From assembly GCA_015179125.1 (NCBI GenBank), contig WHVA01000335.1:62001-126000 (forward strand): 64,000 nt of DNA. The letters run 5' to 3'. The position numbers and the translations under genes were made by a program. The DNA comes from Gautieria morchelliformis. Lineage: Eukaryota; Basidiomycota; Agaricomycetes; Gomphales; Gomphaceae. The notes under the pieces are model-generated. The model was not told where the DNA came from. It did not search any database and was given only the letters and a program-made list of their open reading frames with translations. Positions 11,216 to 22,534 of this stretch are shown one piece after another (within the stretch, counting starts at the first letter, position 1; each line of letters starts with the position of its first letter).

Positions 11216-14200
11216 TCATGTGGCCCCTCTGCATTGTGTCCATGAAGTCCCATGCTCAAACCGGTTGAGATCAAGTTTTGTGAGTCCCTTTCCAATGATA
11301 GCAGTATTCCCGGGCCGCCACAAACCTGACTGAGACCAGGGTGGTACCCAGAATAAAAGTTCTGAGGGCGAGTTGAGTAACCAGCCATTTTCGAGCCGTG
11401 AGTCATGTCGAAACCCAGGCCCTGTAGCAAAGGACATTAGCAGATTTCGTCATGTTCCAACAGATCAAGATAACAGCTACTGACTAGCCTGACCTGCGAA
11501 TGGTGCCGAAATGAACTCCCCGGTGTCTGCATTCCACACACGGATAGTGTTGTCAAGAGACCCGGAGACAATGCGCTTGCTGTCCTGCGAGAACACCACC
11601 GACGTGACCAATTCGGTGTGGCCTTCGAATGGTGCTGAAATGGCCTCCCCGGTGTCTGCATTCCACACACGGATCGTCTTGTCACGAGACCCGGAGACGA
11701 TGCGCTTGCCGTCCTGCGAGAACGCCACCGACGTGACCCACTCGGTGTGGCCTTCGAATGGTGCTGAAATGAGCTCCCCGGTGTCTGCATTCCACACACA
11801 GATCATGTTGTCATGAGACCCGGAGACGATACGCTTGCCGTCCTGCGAGAACGCCACCGACATGACCGGGTTGGTGTGGCCTTCGAACGGTGCTGAAACG
11901 AGCTCCCCGGTGTCTGCATTCCAAACACGGATGGTGTTGTCATAAGACCCGGAGACGATGCGCTTGCCGTCCTGAGAGAACGCCACCGACGTGACGTTGC
12001 CTGTGTGGCCTGCGAATGGTGCTGAAATGAGGTCCCCGGTGTCTGCATTCCACACACGGACTGTCTTGTCAACAGACCCGGAGACAATGCGCTTACCGTC
12101 GTGCGAGAATGCCACCGACGTGACGCCATCGGTGTGGCCTTCCAGAACGGATTGAATTGGTAGCCACGTCGTCGCTTTCCCAGTCTCGATCCTGAGTAGT
12201 CGTGGAAATCGTGGGAGGTAGGTCTCAGATAGTTTCGACCTTTCAGGTGCAAACGGGAGTGCTGACAAATAGAGATGTGGAGCACTCTGAGAGATTACAT
12301 TCCCAAATGCAGCTAGAAAATTGCAGGTATCCGTTACAAATGCTGCAGTATCATTATCCTAAAGTTCGTTATAGTCATGTCAGTCGTCTATCAAAGCCAT
12401 AGCACTTGGGCGTGGCGCTTACCTGACTCCACCCAACTATTGGTGAGAGGGCTGCCGATACGACGGATATCTTCTTGAGCAAACTCAAAACTTCCAGCCA
12501 GTAGAGTAGTGTAGTCTCCAAAAACTCCTTGACTTTTGTACCTATATCAGGCATAAAAGTCGTGACAGAAACATGGTCCGCCCAGAAACGGCAAGAGTAG
12601 GACAGTTGGGATGATATGTACTTCTCGATCCGTGCCGGCAAGTCGACAACATCGTTGTTGCACAGGTGGGAAGTTTCAAGATGACAAATGTTGAAACAAA
12701 GTTCATCCCTCATCACGCGCAAGCATGAGAGTGCAAGGCCATCATGGTGTAAAGATGTGTCAATGTAGTATTGTCCACTCCGGTTGCGATCTGTCAATAA
12801 GTCACGAAAAGACGTGTGCAGCAGAGTGATTGGGTCAGATTCTTGAGAAGGAAGGCTCAGCAGAGCACCCATAGGTCCAACTATATCATGAACCTCGGTA
12901 CCCGAGTCGTCTTCCTTGCACAATTTCTGCAGGGCAGACATCGAGAGCGGTTCTCTGGCGGCAAGCATGCAGCCCATCACCAGGTGAAAGCGATGCCTGA
13001 AATCGTCATCATCCGTCAAGTCATCGTCATCCCCGAAGATCTGCTTGAGAATGCCGAGGTATAGCTGATCCAACCCGCGGAGGTTCTTGACCAAAAGTTT
13101 CTGCAGTTGCTGAACAGGATCCCGACCATACTTCCCATCTCCTTTGACAAATCGACAAGCAGTCGACGCCCATTGAAAGTGACCTTCAGATTTCTCGACT
13201 AATCGTCGACACCAGCCATCGTTGGGCCATTTGCGCTCGAGGGCCGTAATGTTACCCAGTTGATCTTTCACAAAGCGAGCAACAGCATCGGCGGGGTTCG
13301 GGTCAATATCCTTTACGGACCTGGAAAGCACGTGCTTCTTCCCAAGAAGGGCGGCCTGGATGTCTTGTTCGGCACGGGAGGTGATAAGAACGCGGAAGTT
13401 AGGCGGCAGTTCTGCAGCTTCGTTGCCAAGGACAGACAAGAGACCCTGGCGAGATTCCCGGTCTCCGCTCTCATCCAACGCATCAATGACGATCACCGTT
13501 GGTCCGACGGTCATTAGCCCATGGGCAGCGTCTAGAATGAACTTCTGGAACTGCTGATGAGGTATGCGTGTGGTCCGAAGGGCTCTCTGCTCTCCTACAA
13601 CTTTCACCAACGATGCTTTGCGTTGTGGGTCTATATCAGCCAGATCACGAGCAATAGTGCTGAAGATATTGTCGGGGGTGCGTTCTGCCTGATGAGCGCG
13701 GTCAAAACAGTACGACGATCCGAGACGTTTGAGCCTGTCAAATCGTCGAGCAACCTCGTGAGCAATTGCAGACTTGCCGGCACCTGCAACATCGTTCAAG
13801 AAAAATATCCGGGGGGTGTCGTCGCTATCGTGGTTGGCCCAATCGCAGATCTCCTCAATAACTTTCTCACGAGTACCCGGCAAACAGCCTTTTTTAGGAT
13901 CGCATCCAGCTGACCCTGCATAGGGCATGTCATTAAGCTGAACTTCCACGGCTGGTTGCAAGGTGTATTAGCCTGGGGAAAGGCCCCAAATCAGAAAACT
14001 CGCCGATTTCATCGACAACATTCAGAACACGTAGCACAGTGATTTCAGTATGAATAACGGCATGCTGTTGTAACTCCAACTTGAGTTTGCTGAAAGATTC
14101 CTGGTATTGTTTGACCTTGCTGTCGACATCCGACACTAGATTTTTCGCGGTTCTTTTCCCTGAATGATGGTCAACAAAGGCTATCGCCACCTGACAGAGT

Positions 14201-15350
14201 GGGAACCAACATACAAAAGTCCTTGTTTTTGGCATAGTCGCGGATAAAGTAACTACACTGTATCGTGCCAGTTGTCAAAGACATGATAATTCGCCTTTGC
14301 GAATCAATTATCTTCAACGCCTCTGCCGAGTGGACGAACGCATAGGTGTCTCCAATGAGTTCCGCCAGCTCATTGATGCTATTGTCCCGGTCCCTCTGAG
14401 CAATGATCGTCTGGGCCAGACGTCAGATATATCAACTCAGCTGGTGCATGGGATAGATCTACCTTTTGCACACTAGACAGGATAGACCACGCCATTTTCG
14501 CGTAAGGATGGACCTAGAATGAAGCAAAGTGTGTACATGAGATGACCTGGGAGGCCGCCGGCATTTGAAGCATACCTCGGAGATCCCATCCACGATCTCG
14601 GTAAACAGCTTGATCTTGTCCAGGAGTGGATCCCAAGCCGCCATTGTCGGAATGACAGTATTATTGGTGGTGGAAATGATGCCGTCGACGACATTCCCTG
14701 CATCAATAACTCGGGACGGCGCGGGGGACATATTATCGACCGCTTTCACTTCGCTGACTGCTTCATTCAACTGGCCCTCCGGCGCCTCGACGGACGTCCC
14801 GAAAGACGTGACGGTGAACTCTAGGACAGTCTGAACATCATGCATGTTCCCTGCCTCATCGCATTTACGCAGTTTGCGACGAACGGGCGCTGTGTTCGAT
14901 GATTACGTGTGCATTCGGCCGTTGAGCGAAAAGGACTGACCTCCAGTTGCTGCTTCTGCCAGAAGCAACTCGATCCTCTCTTTGGCATCGCCAATGTACT
15001 CATCACTCCCAATTGTATGATGCCTGTAGACTTCGATTCCTAATACAGAACCCTTATGCAAGTCGTTGCTGGGCATGGATTTAAGATCGGGTGAGGATAA
15101 TAAAAATGGAATTAAACGAACAAGTAAAACGAGTCATTCCACGAGGCAGCACTGCCTCTCGCGGATACGGCAGTCTTCTTGACATCCTCATCGACAAAGA
15201 GTTTCACGTAGTATTTGCCAGCACGTTTGCCGAACAGTCCAATACTGGGATGGTGATTGGATTTCAAGTCTGTGGTCGACCGTCAAGAGTCAGTCTACGA
15301 TGGACAGCGCAAACAAAAGAGTCCTCCCTGCAACTTTGACCCCGCGTATT
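11216..15350 (-). CDS. NACHT-WD40 STAND protein (NLR-like)
   Basis: A large multi-exon gene. The N-terminal region holds a C2-like segment (GKYYVKLFVDEDVKKTAVSA, SWNDSF, near 15230-15130) followed by helical exons (RIELLLAEAATG; FVHSAEALKIIDSQRRIIMS). The NACHT exon (13961-12375) carries Walker A NDVAGAGKSAIAHEV, Walker B PTVIVIDALDESG and FRVLITSR. The WD40 exon (12268-11477) has five 43-residue repeats of the type VTSVAFSQDGKRIVSGS/IRVWNADTGE. An intron then joins the last exon (about 11437-11216), whose ending ELLFWVPPW, GLWRPGNTAIIG and TKLDLNRF is typical of mushroom NACHT-WD40 proteins. Such ATPases act as signalling switches in fungal non-self recognition; the ligand here is unknown. 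Five blades are fewer than a full seven-blade propeller. The exact start is uncertain (an ATG at 15439 is possible). Confidence 0.85.
11511..12150 (-). repeat. 129 bp tandem repeat encoding WD40 blades
   Basis: Copies start every 129 bases exactly. The anchor GTGTCTGCATTCCA recurs at about 11523, 11652, 11781, 11910 and 12039. Each unit encodes 43 residues. Copies are nearly identical except at a few codons, as in WD40 arrays with high internal conservation. Confidence 0.9.
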
Positions 15351-15969
15351 GCTGCAGGAATACTTCGGGGGGAAGAGTCAAGGATGGGCATACTAGAGAA
15401 GTTATCGTGGACTTACGGCACTGCGCCCCCATTGTTCATCGTTCGCAGTGCTACGAAAAAGGCGCCCCATGGCACAGCCATATTTCAGACTGTCAGACAT
15501 GTCACCGCTGCATTCCGGAAAGACGGAAGAAACGCAAGGACGTCTTGTCACGCTCACCTCTGTCACATGATGCATTGACGCCGTCAGCGCCAATCTTATC
15601 TAACACCCCATTACATAAGCATTTGGGCACCGTCGACAATGGCTTACACGACGCAAGCCTGATCATATAATATAAATCTTTTTGATAGAATCTTTTCCCA
15701 TTCCATTGGGCTATCACTTGTTGCAGAGAATTTGTTGAAATTCTGCAAACTGACAGTAGAGTAAGCTTGACAATGTGCAGGTGATAGAAAAATTAAATTA
15801 AAATTTCTATATTGGTTTTGAGTGTTTTGCAGCACTTTACATTTTCTCAGAGGACGCAATTTTGCGCGTCACGTGATGACACGTGACCTCGGCTAATCCC
15901 GCTGAAATTGTTTTCCTGAGCCACACAACGCTATTCCTGCTCGCTGCCAGTCTCAAAATCGATCCTATA
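15351..15969. other. Upstream region of the NACHT-WD40 gene
   Basis: It may hold a short first exon of the NACHT-WD40 gene (a GTAAGT donor is present on the minus strand at about 15415). The part from 15660 to 15850 is AT-rich and featureless. Confidence 0.35.
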
Positions 15970-16383
15970 ATGACTCGCAGGTCAGCCGCGGTGAAAAAAA
16001 GAATCCAGAACCTGCAAAAACTGCCGAAGTCAACAAAGACCACCATTGAGGAGGTGCCGGATGAAGACTCAAGCTCAGACTTTATTACAGACCTGGAAGA
16101 AGACTCTGATGATGGGTGGGAGGAAGGTGACAATGAGATAATTGGGAGGTTTCAGATCCTTGAGAATGAAGGGCTTGCAGAGTGGGATGAAGACGACCTG
16201 GAGGATGACGATGAGGAAGCCGCCACAGAGATCAAAAACGACGCAGCGCTCTCACCGGCGATACCATGGTCATCGGATTCTTCCAAATTCTATACTACAG
16301 GAGCTGAAAGAGGCAGGAAGAGAGTGAATAAGTTAACTGGCTTGCCCTCTAATCCCCACCACTGCTGGGTCTGCACTAATTAA
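15970..16383 (+). pseudogene. Acidic ORF, probable fragment of a DNA-transposon protein
   Basis: The ORF starts MTRRSAAVKKRIQNL and is then strongly acidic (SSSDFITDLEEDSDDGWEE, DEDDLEDDDEEAA). It continues with SSKFYTTGAERGRKRVNKL and stops soon after. An acidic N-terminal half followed by a 'KFYT..+.R.+R' basic stretch is the layout I know from N-termini of agaricomycete DDE endonuclease (Tc1/pogo-like) proteins, but the catalytic part is absent. Similar direct motifs (ATTTTGCGC then TCACGTGA) occur just outside each side, near 15858 and 16409. I treat it as a truncated mobile-element ORF; function is unproven. Confidence 0.35.
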
Positions 16384-16809
16384 AAATAAAAATTTCCGAC
16401 CTGCCGGATTTTGCGCTCACGTGACATAGACGCCCGTATTACATAAGGGTGTCGGTTTTGGGTGTCCTCTACCTTACTAGAGGCCGGCGGGATTCGGCAG
16501 CGAGAGGGAAGAGCGAAGGACGGTTGTGTATCTAAATGGACCACACTAGACTAAAGCCCCTTGACTAATCGTCGATCCCGACGCTAAATCCGGACATTCC
16601 ACACTCTCTGCACCCGAGCGTCGGTCGTCCTAACGCGCTGCGCGATCCTCACTCCCCGCGTCCGGGGGTCTGGCGGCGAATGCGCGTGCCCGGCAGGAAC
16701 TCGTACTTACAGCGACATTGGCTACAGTATTTACATTGAGTACGTGTTCGGCTTCGTCACCCCTCCGTGTCAGACACTAATAGTATTATACAGTAGTTGG
16801 ATTCACGAG
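16384..16809. other. GC-rich intergenic, nothing recognised
   Basis: The sequence is GC-rich between 16480 and 16690 with no open frame that can be defended. Confidence 0.35.
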
Positions 16810-17110
16810 GTATGCCCTTGCCACAGATGAAGCCTCAGCATGTTCTCATCACCGACTGGAGTCTGATGGATAAAACGTTTTTCGCAGACCTGAACAGGAT
16901 GAAAGTAAGTTACGGGCTTAGGGAGAGATACGTCGCTGAGTCTTATTTTCTGGTTTCATAGTGGATCATTCTTGTTCCTTATATCTGCGCTGCTGTTTGT
17001 GATACAATCACTTACGTACGTAGTACGCGGCAGATGAGGCTGAGTCGATGCAGAATTATTTTTTTTCTTTTTGTGACGCTGTTGTCTGCTGTCTTGAAGA
17101 CAACTCAGAC
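16810..17110 (+). other. Possible two-exon small gene, unidentified
   Basis: From the ATG at 16810 the frame reads MKPQHVLITDWSLMDKTFF and ADLNRMK up to a GTAAGT donor near 16902. An acceptor at GTACGTAG (near 17023) would join YAADEAESMQNYFFSFCDAV, which ends after FPHSI. The phase is consistent and the text is protein-like. No family is recognised and no promoter or UTR is evident, so a decayed gene remains possible. Confidence 0.25.
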
Positions 17111-17239
17111 AAGTTCCCGCATAGTATTTGAATTGTTGATCACTATCCAGGCCCCAGCTGGCAGGCCTCGTCACGGGGTAACAATATTCTCGGCACTCTC
17201 TGCTGTAACGTATTGGTCGAGTTTCGCTGGGGGAGGCAC

Positions 17240-18485
17240 AATCCCCTGTTCAACCTGTTTGACATAGCATGTTTAACCCTCGAACGGATTCCCCTTGAGA
17301 TGTCAGTGACGTGATGGACACGCGCGGTAGTAGTCCATCATACAGTACGCATGGTCAGCGCCGCGCACTATGTTGTCTCTGTTTGTTTCAGGAGAAACGT
17401 AATGTACCTAGGCCGGCCCGCCCGTCGATGGTAGCATGTTTCATAGTGAACTGACATGATGCAGCGCAAAAGGATTTGGGTGCCTTCATATAGCATGTAC
17501 TTCGCAGTACTTGCCAATAGGCGGGATCGACAATACAATATAGGTGTGAAATGCCAGATATAATCTTCAGGAACTATAGATGGTACGGGTGAGCGCAATG
17601 TATGAGCCGGTGAACAAGTTGAATGCCAATGCATCACTAGTACTGCCACTGCCAAGTTCTCTTAGGTTGACAAGCTCAGCAAAGCTATATATTTATGCAT
17701 GTAGTAGCAGCCAAATCCTTCTGAAAGCAACAAAATTATGTAGACGAGGCAAACTGACCGGTTTTCTTCATGGCTTCTCCTAAGTTCCATACCCCGAAGC
17801 TGGTCAGGTCCCCCGATCAGTGCATCTTGAACGCGGAGCGCAGGGGAAGTGATGGCGTTAGCTTAAGCGAGATCGTGATCGAGGAACAGCCTCCGGCTGT
17901 GGCCACCAGCTTACATAACAATGGTAGCCAGTAGTTTCAAGGTACTGTGTACAGAACAGAGAATTACAACAATTCAGCGAAATGAGCTATCAAAGGACCT
18001 GTTCTAAGATGTCTGCCATGCAAGTCACCTGACTCGTGAGTTTTTCATATCCACAGGCTGTCGAGATATTCACGTATGTGAGCCACTCAGCCACAAGCAG
18101 GACTCATGCATACTTTGGAACGCATCTTTTGAATAATATGCCGACCTATATGCCACTCGATCTATCATTACTGTAACGCCCAGTGCACAGGGATTCGACG
18201 GAATTGTCTGATGTCATAGATGTGATTGAATGGCGGATTCTTCTAAGTCTGGTTGCGACCGTACTTCCATTGGCAGGGCGCCATCGCGTTTGCAGTGTCA
18301 GGCCCAGGCTACAAGACTCGGTATACTTACGCTCACCAATGCCAACCTTCGCATTTTTTAAACTTGATGATTCTCATATCAAGATCCTCCTATTCACCAT
18401 AGCCTTCTCTCCAGTACAAAAGCAGCTGCAGACCTTGACCAAAGGATCAGCATACCTAGGCAGCTCGTACATCACTTGCTTTATA
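17240..18485. other. Intergenic, nothing recognised
   Basis: Short frames only. The last few hundred bases should hold the promoter of the DyP gene. Confidence 0.4.
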
Positions 18486-20406
18486 ATGCGGTTTACGCCT
18501 ATTCTCTCTATATCACTTTTTGCGGGGCTCGCTGTCCACTTGCCAGTGGCCAATGCAGAGTCCCCAGGTCATCAGTTACTCAAGCCGCGCAGAACGTCTC
18601 CTCTCCTCAGTAGTATGTATCAGAGGTCTTTAAATACCCCCCTGTCCTATTAACATCTTAACATCCAGCGCCGGCTGCACAACCTAATCTCCCCTCCCCT
18701 CCTCAAGCGTCCCAGGCAGCAGCAGCAGCATCTCTCGACCTAAATAATATCCAGGGCGATATTCTGTGAGCACACGGTATATATACAATCATTCCTTCAC
18801 TTACTCTCTTGTTCCTCTAGTATTGGCATGAAGAAGAAAACAGAGCTCTTCTACTTTTTCCATATCAACAATGTGAAATCGTTCAAGCGAAGCCTCAAGA
18901 TTCTGGCACCCTTGATCACGACGACCACCCAATTACTTGATGTTAAAAAACAGCCAGATGCTCTTGTCAATGTTGCATTTTCCCAGACTGGTCTCACCGC
19001 TCTGGCTGTCAACGATACGCTGGGTGACCCGGTCTTCGCGGGTGGTCAATTTGCCGACGCAGGCAACCTCGGCGATCCGGGGACTGTTAATTGGGTGCAA
19101 GCGTTCAAGGGTACAAACATCCACGGTCTATTCATCCTTGCCTCCGACTCAAGCGTCCTTATCAATATTGAGTTGGTTGCCATCAAGGTGCTTTTCGGCT
19201 CTTCAATCACGCTGCAGCACAGCTTGCAAGGGCAAATTCGCCCAGGAAATCAGGAAGGTCACGAGCGTAAGCCCTCCTATTTAATACCGTATATGAGCTA
19301 TTGCTGACATCTGCAACAGACTTCGGTTTTATGGACGGCATTAGCCAGCCAGCAATCACTGGCTTTACCGCGAACCCTACGCCAGGTCAAACTGTGATAG
19401 ATCCAGGAAATATTATTGTAGGAGAGACCGGTGATTTGGTCCAGGGCCGTCCGGCATGGGCCAAGGGCGGTTCATTCCTCGCTTTCCGCCAGCTGAAGCA
19501 GCTTGTTCCCGAATTTGAGAAATTTTTGACCGACAATCCCATCATAGAACCTGGTCTCACACGTCAGCAAGGGTCCGATCTCATGGGGGCACGTATGGTG
19601 GGCCGCTGGAAGAGCGTATGTCGTCCAATCTATCGTTGTTCATCAGAGCAATTCGTAACCTTCTTTTCTTTCTTCTGTCAGGGTGCTCCGGTCGATCTTG
19701 CCCCGTTGTTCGATGATCCCGTTCTCGCAAAGGATCCTCTACGCAACAACGACTTTTCGTTTGTTCACCCTGGGGAAGATAACAAAGCGAACCAAACACG
19801 GTGCCCATTCTCCGCGCATATTAGGAAGACTGCGCCCCGTGGCGATTTCTCGCCTGTCAATCTTAACCACCACATCATGAGATCTGGCATACCGTTCGGT
19901 CCGGAAGGTGAACATAATTCCACATAATTGAGCGGTCGATTTCCAACTCAACTGGTTCATGTAGTATCTTCTAAGGAAGCTGCGACAAACACCACACGCA
20001 CTGAACGTGGCCTTGCATTTGGTAAGTACATTGGGCTCTGCTTTGTTTGACCTTGCTAAAAACAAGATGCTTAGTCGCATACCAGTCCAATATTGGACTT
20101 GGCTTCCAGTTCCTCCAACAGACTTGGGCCAATAACGTTGGGTCAGTGTTTGACTTGAGGCTCTGCTTGTCGTTTACTTACCTTGTGCGCACTCCCAGTT
20201 TCTTCTTTGACAAGACCTCGGAGAAGACGCCTGGATTTGACCCAATTATTGGAGCAAACAAAGGCCAACCCCGCTTTGTGCATGGTCTGGATCCCACTAA
20301 TGCGACCAGATCCATCACTCTCGTAACGGACTTTGTTGAGTCTCGTGGTGGCGAGTACTTCTTCTCTCCACCGATCTCTGCGCTCCGTTCTATTCTTTCC
20401 ACCTAA
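18486..20406 (+). CDS. Dye-decolorizing (DyP-type) heme peroxidase, secreted
   Basis: Eight exons join in phase: 18486-18612, 18669-18765, 18821-19266, 19320-19615, 19682-19907, 19965-20021, 20075-20141 and 20199-20406. The product is about 507 residues, the usual length of basidiomycete DyPs. It opens with a signal peptide (MRFTPILSISLFAGLAVHLP, then VANA). The mature part shows the DyP opening LNNIQGDIL..GMKKKTE and the diagnostic GxxDG motif in HFGFMDGISQP, whose Asp is the distal acid. The proximal heme ligand His sits in CPFSAHIRKTAPR. The C-terminus reads FVHGLDPTNATRS, FVESRGGEYFFSPP. No stop or frameshift occurs. The enzyme would oxidise dyes and lignin-like phenolics outside the cell with hydrogen peroxide. 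Its immediate downstream neighbour is repeat DNA. Confidence 0.93.
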
Positions 20407-21020
20407 TTGTGTGCTTCGCGCCGCACCACGCTCTCTGCTGCCAGTGATGGCTCGTTAAGGTACTGTACTATATATGTGTTAATTTAATGTTGGCAAAGCC
20501 CTCCCTCCATGACTTCTGGTCATGAGCAATGTTGGTTCGGGTTCTCAAAACTTTAAGATATGTTAGATCTGACTAGTAGCCACCGTGGGGGTGTCGATGT
20601 CAGCATTGGCGTTTGAACACGTGATAACTATCGATGTCTCCGGCAGTGCTGCCCTCCAACAAAACTTAGCTGGATAGTAGTTACAGCAGTGGCCCCGGAG
20701 TACAGCACTTCACCTTTTTCTCCATAACCTTAATAGTCTGCCGGCGCCCAGCGGATGACATTACTGGAATCAGCGTCCTACTCCCTTGGAATGGCATGTT
20801 GATACTGGGAAGTTGGAAGCTTTCTGGATGCACAAGATGATGGTGTTGTCGTGAGGAAGATTTCAGCTAGTGTTGCCGGCAGCTCCGCTCAGTTCGGCTT
20901 AAGCCGGCAGCCGAGCTCCTTATTAACCGACCCGCGCCAGCTCTTTGGTTGTGGTTGAGCGTTATTTAGCTTGGCTGCCAGCCGGTGTCCAAACCGGCTA
21001 AGCCGGCAGCCGTCAGAAAG
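20407..21020. other. Repeat-like intergenic DNA
   Basis: No gene. From about 20880 to 21010 short GC palindromes of the form AAGCCGGCAGCCG recur (near 20900 and 20990), suggesting a decayed inverted-repeat element. Confidence 0.35.
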
Positions 21021-21021
21021 G

Positions 21022-21075
21022 CCCGGCCGCTCGCACCTGGTCTATGGACACGTCTATGGACGCATCCATGGACCC
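21022..21075 (+). repeat. Dispersed ~53 bp repeat, copy 1
   Basis: It begins CCCGGCC, then TCGCAC, ATGGACACGTCTATGGACG and TCCATGGACC. The same order with few differences is found at 43125-43177. It ends in a partial palindrome. Confidence 0.7.
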
Positions 21076-21410
21076 ACAAACCATAAATCCTACAGTCACG
21101 TGACTCCAGCGCCCACTGAACTACTGAACCACACGCACCCATGAACCACCAGAACGCGTCCATATTCGCCATATATAAACAAATGAGTATCCAGCAGCCG
21201 AACAAAAATCATTATCATATGCTCCCATCTCACCGCGCGAATATACTGTTTCTGCCGCATGTCCATATCCATATCACTAGGCTACCAGCCGGATCAAAAA
21301 ATCTCTCTTCCCTTCTCTCTTGACCCGAGATGTCGTTGGGCCATTGACGTGGATCGGCTGCAAGGCGGCAAATCTTCATTGTGGGGTGCTGTAGGGAGCT
21401 GGAACAAATC

Positions 21411-21545
21411 AGCAGGATGATGTGTGGACAAGGGACACAGAGGACAGCTGGGGTATACTTGCGGAATCTAGTACCCCCGAGCAGGATGATATATGGAACA
21501 AGGGCGCAGTGGACGGCTGGGGCACACTGGAGGAAGCTAGTTTAC
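21411..21545 (+). repeat. 69 bp tandem duplication in an open frame
   Basis: Two units of 69 bases (23 codons) start at 21411 and 21480. They read, in one open frame, QQDDVWTRDTEDSWGILAES and EQDDIWNKGAVDGWGTLEEA. The frame stops shortly afterwards near 21568. This looks like the repeat-bearing C-terminus of a lost coding sequence. No family is recognised. Confidence 0.5.
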
Positions 21546-21670
21546 AGCTACTAGTATTACACTTTTAATCTTGTTACTTCAACCTAATAAATCCCTTTCA
21601 TTTGTAAAAGATGCCATCTTCTTAGAATCATCCCATGGCAGCTGCGAGTACACCTGTGGTTGCTCGGCAT

Positions 21671-21735
21671 GTCGGCATGACGCACGACTTAGCCAAAAGG
21701 TGCGAGCTTTTGGCTAAGTCGTGCGTCATGCCGAC
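21671..21735. repeat. Perfect 29 bp inverted repeat (hairpin)
   Basis: The arms 21671-21699 and 21707-21735 are exact reverse complements around a 7-base loop (GTGCGAG). The left arm starts GTCGGCATGACGCACGACTT. The flanks continue as an imperfect inverted repeat (TGCT.. and ..AGCA). No ORF crosses it. Confidence 0.9.
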
Positions 21736-21778
21736 ACGGCAAGCACGATGATTTACTGTTAGCTTATCATCATCGCAC

Positions 21779-22092
21779 CTAACCACCCATGTGGGCCCAT
21801 ACTCTGGCATGTGCACGCGCGGAATTTAATATTTGTGCAGAATGACACCCATACATCCCTGCTGAGATCTTACTAATTTAAACTGTCTCCTGGACATCTT
21901 TGGAAGAATTTCGTCAGAAATTCTTCCCAAGTCGTTCAGGAGGTGACGATTTAAATTGGTAAGACCTCAGAATGGTTTCTCACTTCATGCTGACATGTAT
22001 GAGTGTCAATTCGCACAAATATTAAATTCCGCGCGCGCGCGCACCAGAGTATGGGCCCACATGGGAGGATATGGGTGGTTATGTACTATTAG
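21779..22092. repeat. Large palindrome made of two facing element termini
   Basis: The left arm (about 21779-21853) and right arm (21998-22092) are inverted copies sharing ACCACCCAT, GTGGGCCCATACTCTGG and GCGCGGAATTTAATATTTGT. The left arm ends GACACCCATA and the right arm starts TATGAGTGTC. The ~144 bp between them (21854-21997) is itself an imperfect palindrome (TCTTACTAATTTAAA versus TTTAAATTGGTAAGA). A third copy of the arm lies at 47284-47377. Confidence 0.8.
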
Positions 22093-22534
22093 TCCGCAAA
22101 TGGTACCAGCAATGAGTTGGCGCCCATAGCATTTCCTAGTTTAGGCAGGAGTGCTTCAATATTTCTGTTGATACTCTACATGCAATTGAGCCCTCAGGTA
22201 AGGAACCAAGACAGGGAGGATGACCCAACCTTAGGCAAGGTACTGGCGGAAGCTCGATGTCAATCGAGAGCCGCGAGACAAATACCGGAAACTTTGCCTG
22301 GAACGATGTCTGGAATGCGAGCGTCTCAAGTCTGAGAAATGTCGATGCCACACTCGGCGTCACGGCCACGGGCCTTGCTGCTGCGCGCGAGAGTAACGGG
22401 GGGAGCGCAAATAGCAAGGCAAAGCAACGAGTGACTTATTTAGATAAATAAGATGCGCAAATTAGGCTGAGGGTAAATTATCCAAGAAAAAAAAAAAGGA
22501 ACTAAAAAGATTGTGTGCTTCAAAGTTTATTATA
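22093..22534. other. Terminal non-coding region of element X, left copy
   Basis: Between the inverted-repeat arm and the accessory gene. One frame reads SRETNTGNFAWNDVW and VSSLRNVDATLGVTATGLAA, which is protein-like but short and unsupported. Confidence 0.35.

Noticed and set aside
11511-12150. Evenly spaced repeats that could be taken for a CRISPR-like array
   Set aside because: The 129 bp units are WD40 codons in one open frame in a eukaryotic gene; there are no short repeats with unique spacers.
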